Below are positions 36,101-46,739 of a stretch of 64,000 nucleotides of DNA, one piece after another (position 1 is the stretch's first letter; every line of letters starts with the position of its first letter). Below the pieces are notes generated by a model, which searched no databases, was not told where the DNA came from, and saw only the letters and a program-made list of their open reading frames with translations. Source of the stretch: Argopecten irradians (lineage: Eukaryota; Mollusca; Bivalvia; Pectinida; Pectinidae); contig NC_091147.1 in assembly GCF_041381155.1 (NCBI RefSeq), positions 38,380,053-38,444,052 on the forward strand. The letters are read 5' to 3'. A program made the translations under genes and the position numbers.

Positions 36101-39100
36101 TTTGCACGATGGCAATAAAGGCTAAAAATGGCATCGCTATTTGTACCGTCGCTTCTGATTGACAACGGCAACCCTCTGGTGCGAGTAGGTATAAATTGTT
36201 ACGTCATACTTAACGAGTATAATGTTATATTTTTCAAAGAAAATGACGTAATGTATGCTCACAAAGTAAAACGTCACGATCGATACCTAACCGCAAAATG
36301 TAAGCGGACTGCAGTAATGACGTGCTTATGTAATTTCTACCGAGTTTGTAGTATAGAGAAGGTTATTTAGATAAAATGGGGTATGATACAGGTAACTTTA
36401 GAATACTTAGCATTGATGTAACTCTTTTTCAACTTCATCGGGTTATGAAAGAAATTCTGTTTGCAAACTGTGTGAATCCGCGCAGCGGATTCTCACAAAA
36501 ACTTCCGAACAAAATTTATTTCATAACCTGATGAAGTTACAAAATAGTTACATCCATGCTTATAATTAATTTTTCAGACTGCTTGATAATATAAAATACG
36601 TTTAAACGTATTTTTTCTATAAATCAATACGCAACGTCGACGTCTCTATTGTGACGTCATGATAACGTCGGGTTTTCGAGCCATTCTCGGATTTTTTTTC
36701 ATAGTAAATGAAGAAAAAAGGATCTGCAATTCAGAGAGTCGGATGTAGTATGAAAACAAATAAAAATTTATTATTTTATGATCATGATCATAAAAATAAA
36801 ATTAATCATCAATAATGTATTATCAATACATAGTTGTAATAGTATGATGATGATGATGATGGTGATGATGATGCAAATGGTTTTGTTAAATAGTTTGATA
36901 ATATGAATTTTGGAAAACATCTCATGAGAACATTGCTGCATATACACATGGATGAATGCTACGTTCTATTCTAGAAAATATACACATAGGATCTTCACTG
37001 AGTTTTCATTTCACATGAGATCTTATTAAACGAGTCTAAGAAGTTTTTAATTTGCGAGACTTGTCGAGACGAGATTCATAAAATCGCATATGAAATGAGC
37101 ACAAATTGAAGATACTTTTTATCACATAACTACAAAAATCTACATTTCGAAGTCAAAATGGTTTTCAAAAATAAAACGGAGCCCGCCATTTTCTCACATC
37201 GTCCTCGGAATCCTGACGTCACGTAATTTTTTCTAACGTGATTTTATTATTTCTATCATGATGTCACAATGAATATCCAGCCAATGAAAATCGTCCCAGA
37301 TTATATTACCATAGTGACATATGCAAAAAATATTACACGGGCGAAATCACAGGATATCGGGCGAATTATGTGATAAATAAAACTATTATTTCGAAACGGA
37401 CTTATATAATCCACAGGCATCCGGGCAGCTGTTCAGCATATACTCTGGGTTAGTCGTGCATTCCCCAATCAACGCCCAGGAAGCGCAGTCGTTATGCTGG
37501 TCAAAGCACCCTTAAAAAACAGGTATAAAACCATAACTTTAATGACAGAAACAAACGACCTTAAACTTAAAGACAAAACATGCGACGTTGAATTTAAAAA
37601 ACAAAACAAGCGACATTGAATTTAAAAGACAAAAAGAAACGAAATTTATGATAAATATGTAACGTAATGTTTCCAAAGAAACCGTTATAAATCTATGCAA
37701 TGTGTGAAATAATAGGTATGTCCATATGTTACTTGACATAAAACGATCGAAGACAAATAAGGTATTAGATTGACTATTTAAAGATGCTCCACCACCGACA
37801 GAGCATAATTTATATTTATCATTTTTACAATTACTGGTTTTTAATCGTGTAATTATTCCAAAAATACCTGCGCGATTAGTGCATTTTTCCAAAATGCCAT
37901 AGAGTTTTTTTCGGAACTTAATCAATTACTTTTAATATTTTTATCTTGAAGTAGAATAAGGAACCCAAACTTTTCAAATACAAGCTTATTCGTCAGCTCC
38001 TGCGTTTGAAAGAGAAAACATACCATCCGTCAGAATGATTTTTTATTTTTGAAATTTGAGCCTATTTCACCCCTTTTGACCCCGCACCTAAGGCCCTGGG
38101 GAGTCAGCCGTGGAAAATTTGTTAATAGGAATCAATGGACATCTTAAACTGATAATTCTGACAATATATGACTCATTTCCTATTACAAATGACCAAATAA
38201 TGCTCAAAAATGTTTTTCTCTTTTATATTTTATACAAACTTTTGTAAACCTAACCCCCTCCCCGGGGTGATACGAGAGACTCAAGAATCATATATTTCAC
38301 ATTTTTTGTAAAGGACCTTTAAGTTAAGACCTTTTGATCTATGCAGAGTATTTGATTTTACCACATTGCCAGATTTTTTAAATATTGGTCAGTTTTACCC
38401 CTCTTGGCCCCTCCCACAGCCCACTGGGCATTGGGAACTATATAATTTACAATTTTGATTGACCTTATGCCTTCGAAGGTTTGTACAAAATTTCATTGAA
38501 ATTGTTTAGCTGTTTTGGAGAAGAAGTTGAAAATGTAAATTGTTTACGGACATACGACGCACGAAGGACGACAACGGACAAAAGACGATTAAAATAGCTC
38601 ACTTGAGACTTCGTCTCAGGTGACCTAAAAATTGAAAAAAACACATTCGTCATTATTAAGAATTCATAAATTTTATCAGATGAAGATACTCAAAGCATGA
38701 ATGCACAAAATATTTATCCAATGCCGTGAGCATGCGGGTTCTAGTAAACTGGAGCGTCGCGAGTCACAATAGCATACTATTTTTCTCAGAGCTGTTTTAG
38801 GTGTTTTCCTTAAAACATCAACCAGATTAAAAGAAACGTAAAGATAAAACTAATGGAAAGAATACAATGTAAATTACATATAAATATGACTTACCAGTTA
38901 CAGAGTTTCGTTTGAGTGGGTTTGCGCTTCCTATAACACATAAAATTATCAACATTACTTTTCACACACAAGATTAATATATTTATACTATATGTGTTAC
39001 TCTGCCAAAGGTTACATGCGGAAAATGGTCTAAAAGTGTCATGACACATCGCAGAACTACATTGTAATCAGCCGATTACTTTGATTTCAAACATCGATAA

Positions 39101-40720
39101 CGATAACTCAACGTTAATCATGACCAAAAAAATGTTTTATAACCTTTATTATCAGTTTCAGACTCTTTCAAATTATACGGAAATAAAAGGCGAATTATTC
39201 AAGTACAAAATTATGCTACTTCCACAGCAAAAACAAAATACTGTTAGCCTTGGATATATTCGTGGATCAAAATGTTCGCGATTGAACAAAAACGAGAAAA
39301 TTAAATCTTCAAAATTTCGTGATTTGGTTTTAAAGATTTAAAATTTTAACCACTTCTCAATTTTTCGCGGTTCAAATTTCCGCGACCATAATAATATCCC
39401 GCGAAACTACGAAACCGCAAAGATAACCAATCAGAGCGAGATTTTTCCCCTATGACCTTTGACCTAAGCCGCCATTGTGGATTGGTCGATACGTTATATT
39501 GTTAAATACTCCTGATTTTTTTAAATTTTGTTAGCATGTTCATTTCCTTGTCCTACAAGGTTCCAAACAAAATAAATACTTTTTACATGAGATTTATTTC
39601 GTAGTCTGATTATATACTAATTATTACATGAATACTTAATGATAAGTTGCATTAATTATCTTAACCAGGGTTAATTTTCATTTAAAAGTGCCCGCACATT
39701 TTGTTCACATATTTATTTTGGCGAAATCAAATTTAGGCGCAAATTTGTTCTTGAAAATGTTAGCGCAACGCTGAATTCGCGCAAACATCATAAAGCTAGA
39801 CAGAACGTAATGCGAAATCCTATTTTAGCGCAACATTTTTCGCACATAAAGCGCTAAAAAAGATTATATCTAAAACATGTCTGTTTACAGTATACTGTAT
39901 GAGGTTTTCTCATTAAGAAATATGAGTGAGCTCTTACCTGCTTTCAAACTTTTCTTTTTTATGTCTCTTGCATTAAAGATGTTTCTGATTGTATCTTTCA
40001 AGGTGTGAAAAATCGGTGGTCCTGCCGCTCTGTCGTCAATTGATAATTTGTCTAACTTCACAACTTCAGACCCGTAGATGATGGGAATGATCTGAAGTAT
40101 TTGAAAAAAATCTATCTACATATCACAGTATCACACCCAACACATCACAGTATCACACTCCACACATCATAATATCAAGCGTATTAAGCCGGGTTGTCGA
40201 ATTATCCGACTTCGTATCAACCAATTTCCACTATAGATGACAAATAAAACGATTGTCACGGTAAAAGTGAAATGATAGTTATAGGATAAACAAGTTCCCC
40301 AACAAGTGACTCTCGTTAGTTAATTTTCAAACTCTCGTTAGTTAATTTTCAAATTTTGAGTTTTTTAAAGGCTCATTTTCTTTCGGAAACAAAAATTGAA
40401 AATGAAGAAAAGCATAAGAAAATTTACAATGATGGCTTAAGATGTGGTTGCAACACTAAATAAATGCAAGTTTCCCTACGGAATCTGATTGTTAAGATTC
40501 ATTTCGCTGTTTGGTCGTCTGCTTTTCAAAATTCTAAAATTCAAACTGACGAGAGTTTGATAAATACTTGTTGAGGAACAATTTAATATGTTATCTCTAT
40601 CTTCTATTGTAGAAATATAACATGAATTTAAACTTCTGATAAGAATTAATATTAACGTAACCCCATCATCACAAAACTTACCGCGATCATCACGGCCAGT
40701 GTCATCCTACCGGCCGCCAT
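31050..40720 (-). CDS. Gene 2: multi-exon secreted ShK-family precursor with repeated [KR]R-x-x-W cassettes
   Basis: Exons: 40720-40682 (39 nt, signal peptide, MAAGRMTLAV), 40091-39938 (154 nt), 38930-38895 (36 nt), 37510-37406 (105 nt, ShK 1), 35742-35638 (105 nt, ShK 2), 35312-35076 (237 nt), 34755-34699 (57 nt), 32942-32886 (57 nt), 31136-31050 (87 nt). The first two introns are phase 0 and 1; every later exon is a multiple of three in phase 1, so exons can be added or lost without changing frame. Exon 2 and the ShK exons equal those of gene A in length, showing common origin. After the ShK part come charged segments ending in NRRLAWYHAPG, AKRETWFDAL, ARRATWFDVLG and DRRHAWYDATG. Dibasic sites suggest proteolytic processing (inference). 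ShK 1 lacks a usable donor (separate entry). The 3' end is uncertain. Confidence 0.72.
31728..32763. mobile_element. 1,036-bp non-autonomous DNA element with target-site duplication
   Basis: Ends caggggcgtagct and agctacgcccctg are inverted repeats, flanked on both sides by AATGT. It interrupts the duplicated intron sequence of gene 2, whose sister copy near 34.6 kb lacks it, so the insertion is younger than the exon duplication. It includes a GC-rich block (32,640-32,735, ggggcttcgcccccc) and a nested inverted repeat at 32,052-32,195. Confidence 0.8.
33583..33937. repeat. 'gctccaccgc' terminal-inverted-repeat element, complete copy
   Basis: 355 bp, starts aaagatgctccaccgctgac and ends gtcggcggtggagcatcttt. 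Other copies: 1,216-2,015 (split), 28,411-28,772, 37,780-38,035 (partial), 62,625-62,983, 63,864 to the window end (partial). Confidence 0.85.
34150..34990. repeat. Intragenic tandem duplication in gene 2, unit 2
   Basis: Carries exon 34755-34699 and the decayed exon 34257-34171. Lacks the 1,036-bp mobile element present in unit 1. Confidence 0.75.
34171..34257 (-). pseudogene. Decayed cassette exon (exon 8) of gene 2
   Basis: Clearly homologous to the 87-nt exon at 31136-31050 (shared GKMMDRR). The acceptor AG has become AA, the donor GTAAGT has become TCAAGT, and there is a 1-bp insertion near the end. It lies between the two 57-nt exons, showing that a short/long exon pair was duplicated and one long copy then died. 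Confidence 0.6.
35851..36128. repeat. 'gaggcccatgggcc' dispersed repeat, copy 1
   Basis: Starts aagaggcccatgggcctgaa. Resembles a highly repeated family I associate with bivalve genomes. Lies in intron 4 of gene 2. Confidence 0.6.
36150..36310. repeat. Foldback element ('gagtaggtat' family), copy 3
   Basis: gcgagtaggtataaattgtt faces cgatacctaaccgcaaaatg, with tacgtca/tgacgta inside the arms. Confidence 0.65.
36415..36553. repeat. Palindromic element ('aacttcatcgggttatgaaa')
   Basis: The whole 139 bp folds back on itself: gatgtaact...acttcatcgggttatgaaa pairs with tttcataacctgatgaagt...agttacatc around a gcgcagc loop. A second copy is at about 41,381-41,515. Confidence 0.8.
37386..37510 (-). 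CDS. Gene 2 exon 4: ShK exon with a mutated 5' splice site
   Basis: Acceptor AAG|GG, then five of the six ShK cysteines with family spacing (CFDQHNDC, CASWALIGEC and so on, then PDACG). At the position where all sister exons have T|GTAAGT this one has T|ATAAGT. Without splicing, translation runs to TAA at 37388-37386, giving a 117-residue product whose ShK domain lacks its last cysteine. The exon may be skipped (exon 3 to exon 5 stays in frame), may end a short isoform, or the base may be an assembly error. Confidence 0.6.
38040..38626. repeat. 'ctcaggtgacct' dispersed repeat, copy 2
   Basis: Ends with agcgctcacttgag-like text (agctcacttgagacttcgtc, tcaggtgaccta), the typical tail of the family that begins 'aagaggccc'. 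Lies in intron 3 of gene 2. Confidence 0.6.
40122..40176 (-). repeat. Two-unit seed of the 22-bp satellite in intron 1 of gene 2
   Basis: On the minus strand reads GTGTGGAGTGTGATACTGTGAT and then a copy with TTGGGT. The first is identical to a common unit of the large array that starts at 46,740, but the orientation is opposite. Confidence 0.85.
40286..40590. repeat. About 300-bp inverted-repeat element in intron 1 of gene 2
   Basis: Ends aacaagttccccaacaagt and acttgttgaggaacaa are reverse complements with few mismatches. A 21-bp direct duplication (actctcgttagttaattttc) lies near the left end. Confidence 0.6.
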
Positions 40721-40776
40721 GTTTGTCTTGTCGGATGGTTTGGATGAGTAATACGCGATGAACAGGCTCCACTGAA

Positions 40777-40783
40777 CTTTATA
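40777..40783 (-). promoter_or_regulatory. TATA box of gene 2
   Basis: The minus strand reads TATAAAG, followed by TTCAGTGGAGCC. Gene A has TATAAAC followed a few bases later by TTAGTGGA. The motif is about 57 nt upstream of the ATG at 40720. Confidence 0.6.
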
Positions 40784-41065
40784 ACGACTAAACAGCGGAT
40801 ATACAATGATATTTACATCAACTATCATTTGTCATCTAAAAATTGTTTCAGAAAATTGTCTATTATATATAATCATACGTGTAGTTTAAGGCTAAATTCG
40901 TGCATCACCAGTCCAGAAGCCGAGTTAAATATACCAATTAATGTCATTTTTTTATTTACTTTGTTTGTTAAATGTTTTATTTCTTTTATATGGTCTTATT
41001 TTATGGATAATTTCGTTTTCCAACTGATAAATAACGTTACTATAGGCCTCGGTCCTTCATATTAA

Positions 41066-41841
41066 ATTGTATGATACTTTTACACCGAACCCCGGCATTA
41101 CCGCGATTTAGGATATTTATTCGCTAAATTAATTGCGCCCAAAAAGAGTCAATTTACGATAATATATTTTTACTCACATTTTTTCATTGACAACTCAATA
41201 GTATATATCTTGTTGGTAATATGCTCTGTAATTTCTCGGAGATAGAGTGGATTAGTTTTTTTATATAAATCTTTTTTAAAATCAGTTTTATGACTACATA
41301 GACAGATATTGACATGTAGACTCACCCCCTATCATTCACAATCATTTCCATTGTCATAGCAGTTATTTAGACATTCTTTAAGATGGAAGTCACTATTTTT
41401 TAATTTCATCGGGATATGAAAGAAATTTTGATTGCAAACTGTGTCAATCCACGTAGCGGATTCTCATTAAAAAATTGCAAACAAAATTTATTTCATTACC
41501 CGATGATTTAAGTTATATATACGAGCGTGATAAACTGAAAGAATTTTTTCCAATTTTTCAGTAACAAGTTGTATTTATAAACAATTTCTAATGCTAAAGC
41601 TATGGATACGTTGTTTTTAGGCCTGATTATAATAAGAACTCGAAGTAACGGAAAATTTACATGTAAATACCTATTGATATTTAATCCTTAGTTCAAACCA
41701 GCATATAAAACGCATCAGAGCTGACGAAACACTACTTCCTTAAATGTCAGAGTTGAAAGTCTAATTACATCTAGTTAAATGATTAGGCCACATTTGTGTT
41801 TTGTTCTATTGTAGGTCAGGCAATGATTTTTTTTTCTCCAG
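41066..41841. other. Gene-free stretch right of gene 2
   Basis: Contains the second palindromic element copy (41,381-41,515). No supported exon. Confidence 0.5.
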
Positions 41842-42016
41842 TAGAGGTTGGACAAAAATGTTAACAAAGATTTCTCAACTGAAATTGATAGAATGCTTGT
41901 ACCTCTTGTCACATAAAAAGTCCACCCGAATCCCTCCATGGCAGAACCTCGTTTTCGATTAAAATCCAAAATGGCCGCCATTACTGGTATTAATTTCTGG
42001 TAAAGTCTTAGCATTG
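41842..42016. repeat. Direct repeat pair, copy 1 (copy 2 at 43,478-43,636)
   Basis: About 160 bp, starts agaggttggacaaaaatgtt and includes the aatggccgccat motif. The second copy is followed by a duplicate of 43,303-43,415 at 43,637-43,745. The shared minus-strand frame is not otherwise supported as coding. Confidence 0.8.
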
Positions 42017-42699
42017 GAATTAAGTGATATAGAAACACGTTTGAGGTGTCAATTGTACGTGATTTGAGGATAACAAATTGATTGGTGATACTTTTGAAAT
42101 ATCTCCGCGTCCGCTTTACTGGTAGGTTATAGGTCACATACATGAAACACAAACAATTTATTTTATTAGGAACTAAGCAATAAACAACGTGTAAAAAAGG
42201 GAAATCGATGCTTACTACCATTTCCAAATATTTGAAATCTTTAAAACAAAACTCTTCACTAAATTTGATCAAACGCGATGATTTTTTTTTCCCTTTTTTC
42301 TTTGTTCATTTTTTCTTTGTTCATTTTCTTGTGTGTGCTTTGTTGCGTTGTTGGCTGATGGATTGCAGGGAAACAAAAGGACACAAAACAGAAAAAACAC
42401 AATCATGACCTTTAGATTGTTGCGGTCTTTAACATGCACATCTAATTGAATGTCAAAGTTAAAAGGTTATAGGTCATAATGTGGAGAATAGGACTTTCCA
42501 ACTCTTTACTAGCATTCTAGTTTATGTTTTGTAACAAAAGATAAGTTGTTGGCTGGAATTGAACTAAAAAAAACTACAATTAAACACTTTATTAGTTTAT
42601 TATTTTATTTTTTATGTGTTCTTCTTTCGTCTATGTATTTGCTATGAACATTGATTTCGTTTTATGTCCCATGAACAGCTGATGCCGTTTATGGTATTT

Positions 42700-43180
42700 T
42701 TTTCCAAATGGCCGCCATAAAAATATCAAAAGCTTAATTAATATCTTGAAAATTAAATGATGTAGAATCCTGATTTTTGTTCTATACCTATATTTTCAGA
42801 GTAACTGAATGCAAATATAAACATCAGTAATTGGTTAAAGCCGTCGGCCATCTTGTTTTTCAAAATGGCTGACATAGAAATGTTTAAATTATATTATCTT
42901 GAAAACCGATTGATATATAACATTATTATATCTTGAATGCTAATTGATATATAATAATAATGTTTGCTCAATTCCTCTATCATCAGGGTAACTAAAAGCA
43001 AATTTGAACATTACTTATTGGTAAAAGCTGTTGTCAGCCATCTTGTATATCAAAATGGCTGCCGTAAATATAGTTAAAATCTAATTCCCTGAATGCCAAT
43101 TCATAAAGATTCCTAGTATTTGTGTATGTACTTATATTTAATGGGTTAATGTGAATGTTTATAATTGATAAGAGCTGTCG
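42700..43180. repeat. Degenerate tandem repeat, about 160 bp, three copies
   Basis: Each copy has 'gccatcttg...caaaatggc', then tatcttgaa-type text, an a-ttcctctatcatcagggtaac-like block and a 'taaaagctgt' block. CAAAATGGC resembles a YY1 core. Confidence 0.55.
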
Positions 43181-43745
43181 GCCATATATTTTTTACTTTT
43201 AATGATTTTGAATATATTTTCAATGTATTTAGTTATGATTTGAATTATATTTGTTAAAAAAAATAGTGAATTGTCTTATGTGGACATTACGTCATACACT
43301 ATAAGGCGTTGTAAGTTGGAGTTTGGGTAATCCCAGATAAGACGGTACAACACAAACCAAAATCAAGCCACTGTGATTTTTTTTCTTTTTGTCTGTTATT
43401 GAAAGCAAAAATCCACTTGTTACATTGTCATGAAACGGATACCAGAATTTTCAAATATATCGAATATACATAACATAGAGGTTGGACAAAAATGTTAACA
43501 AAGATTTCTCAACTGAAATTGATAGAATGCTTGTACCTCTTGTCACATAAAAAGTCCACCCGAATCCCTCCATGGCAAAACCTCGTTTTCGATTAAAATC
43601 CAAAACGGCCGCCATGACTTGTGTTAATTTCTGGTAAAGCGTTGTAAGTTGGAGTTTGGGTAATCCCAGATAAGACGGTACAACACAAACCAAAATCAAG
43701 CCACTGTGATTTTTTTTCTTTTTGTCTGTTATTGAAAGCAAAAAA

Positions 43746-46734
43746 CCACTTGTTACATTGTCATTCTTCAAAATGGCTCTTATGGTAATGTAAATCGATA
43801 TTATCTACCTACCTTTATTACTGTCAATCAATTTTCAAATCATTAGTTGATCTGTTGGTTGATTGGACTTGACGTTGTTTTGAAAGTTAGGGTATGGTTT
43901 AACTATTTCACAGCTTCAGGTTGAACCTTACTACCTATTTAAACCTTGAGACCTATTCATGATTCTTTTCATTACCTCACTCGGAAAACAAGAATCATGA
44001 TTTGCATGCTTTTTTTAAAGAACCATTCACAGGTACTATATGGTACTCATACTGAAATATTTACTCAGTTTAGTTTTCACAGTTCAACATGGAGGACCAT
44101 ACACGTAGCTCTGTATGCAGATTTTGAACACGGAAGTGGTGATTTCTGGATATAAATTTAAAGTGATTGGGGCAAAAATCTTTTCCCATGAAACACAGCC
44201 CTTTGAGGGAGCTAATCAAAATTTACAACAACAACAACAACAAAAAAACAACCAACAAAATGTTCCCATAGGTTCGGTCATAATACTACCGGTGCATATA
44301 GAACAAGAAAGTGATATCGTGTGACAAAAGAGTGTATTTTTGACGGTATTCCTTTGGGATTATTATCTTCATGAAATGTATTGGGATGTAATTTTGTTTT
44401 ATAGATGCCATTCTTATGGAATATGGAGTGATTTGGATAACGAAATACGGGAAAAATCATGTCAAGCATTGCTTCTGTAATTTCATTGTGGCAGATAATT
44501 CAGCATTTGTCTCATGTAATTTAATCTTAATTTCCTCTCCTCTGGATTTGTTAATACAGAGGCTATGAAAGAAATGATGGAATTTATTTTTGAATGAAGT
44601 GATGAAAATTATACCTATCGGTATTATGAAAATAAGTTTACAAATACATTACAACAACGTTGAAAAGTACATGTGTTAATCTTTAATCCATATCTCCGTG
44701 GATTTAGTGAATGAGGATGTATTTCTGACTATATGCTAAGCTATGTTCACCGGTTTCTTCATTTACCTTTAATTGTGGAATAGTTACCTTTTCCCGTGGA
44801 ATAGTTCACAAACTATTCTACAGCAAAAGGTAACTATTTCACACTAGTAGGTGATAATAGTAGACTTTGCTCTGACTATACCTCAAGCTATAACAATAGA
44901 TGACATCACAGCCATGTTTTAATATTGTATATGCTATTTAAGAATGGTATTTTCTGCCACTGTATAACAGTCGATGTGAAGGGAGTTGGACAACTTACAT
45001 TCCCGTTGGCAGTATACTTCATTACGATAGCACTATGATTTGGCAAAATTTTGCGCTATCGCAACAGGACAAAAACGCGAACATACCGCTGTTTCCCAAA
45101 ACACAATTGCACTGACAACAAACAACAAGGCCGTTAGCAAATAACTTTAGGTTGCACATTATGTATATCATTTGACATGTCGTTGTGTAATATGAAATCA
45201 CACGCTTAAACGCACATTCCAATGTAAAACGTGTGTAAATAACACCCAACAGTCTAAATGAAGACTGTATTCCTTTGTATATCGTGTACGCTTTGTGATA
45301 GAAAATTGCCATATTTGACTTTAGGAAAAATTATACAATGATAAAACCGTGCGTGAAGGAAACGTTACATATCCAGCACAAACGAGTAGGCAGTGGAAAG
45401 CAAACTACAAACACACACAGATATAATGCATCATTACAACCTCTTGCTACTGGCTTAGCTGTTTAGACCATCCTTTAGAAGTACTGCTCAGGTATCGTGG
45501 CGTCTGCTGTTGTATAGTATGGCAAGGAAGCTACTTCTACACAGTCGCAATGTATTAAGGTCTTGGAGAACCCGTATGTGCGTGCAAATGGATCAATTTG
45601 TTATGATAGCTCTTCAATAACATCAAGCATTCAACATTGAAAGGAATACCCATTGAGAAATCGAGCACACAGTTATAGCACGAAAATTGAGTAAATCTTG
45701 TCTGGATGTGTTCACTGTCTCCGCAGAAGACAAGGCTCCTGAATATTCCCATGAGAGCGTGAAAGGAAATAATGAAATTGCAAATTCTTTGAAAAAAATT
45801 TATTAAAATGCAAACGAATGCGATAGATTCGAGACTCATAAGAAGGCACCTCTACACGCGTGTATGTGTTGGAGTCAGTGTAACGGTATCTATATGAAGT
45901 AGCGTTATATTCAGGCTTGCCCAAGATACACTATAATTTAATACAGGAGACCCTGCCTAGGAAACGGTATACATAGAGTTATCGATCGGCAGCTTGTCGG
46001 AGAGTTGTGCGGCTGGAAACACTGAGTCCGACTGTTACTTGTCTTTTCGTTTGGAATTTCTAGGTCAATAATCCACGATTAGTTGATTTCCAGCACGTGC
46101 AAAATGTCGTCATTTTCTTACTTAAGGATGTGATAAAAGGGAGAATAGCAAAAGTGTTGTTGAAATGTTGTGAGGGAATTAAGAAACATCTAACAAAATG
46201 GATAAGTCACTTACGGAGAAATCGGCAAGTCGTTACCCGACATTCCAGAGACTGGATCAACCGTAGGCTATTTAAGAGCGTAAAGGGGTTCAAACAAATC
46301 TTAATCCCAGGATAATTCAAGTATAACTGTTACCGGAACTCTCCATCAAGGTTAGAGGACTTCAGACTTCAACAAATGCTGCAAATAAGAAAGAGATTCA
46401 AATTCATCGATATCTGGTTAACAATCGAGAATTTCAAAGACCTGGTAAGAAATCATTACGATAATTTCATGATTTTGTTTGTGTTCTACTAAACAAACAA
46501 TTAGGTACAATGTCATTAAAATAAAATATAATGTAAAGGAGTAGTGTTAATATATATCAGATACCTGAGATCAATGTCTTAAAAAGGAATACACGTTTTT
46601 GTATTTATGATGGTGTTAAAATGTCATATAAACGAGTAGGGAAATATAGAGAGAGCTTTAGATAATTGTAATCAATCATTTAGCATTTAGATGCGAAATT
46701 AAAATTGATGATGGTGTGAAAATGATATATGGTA
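43746..46734. other. Gene-free stretch
   Basis: Contains a (caa)n run at about 44,227 and a double hairpin at 44,775-44,842. Several open frames of 60-100 codons on both strands show no domain, repeat or splice support. Confidence 0.5.
44775..44842. repeat. Nested double hairpin
   Basis: Outer stem gtggaatagttacctttt (44775-44792) pairs with aaaaggtaactatttcac (44825-44842). The loop holds a second stem gtggaatagtt/aactattctac (44796-44821) of almost the same sequence. Confidence 0.8.
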
Positions 46735-46739
46735 TCATA

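Noticed and set aside
41775..42272. 165-codon minus frame partly repeated at 43,451-43,771
   Set aside because: The shared part is a direct repeat containing replaced residues and no recognised domain; the rest of each frame is unrelated.
46097..46315. 72-codon basic open frame next to the satellite
   Set aside because: No recognisable motif, start context or splice structure. Length is within chance for this region.
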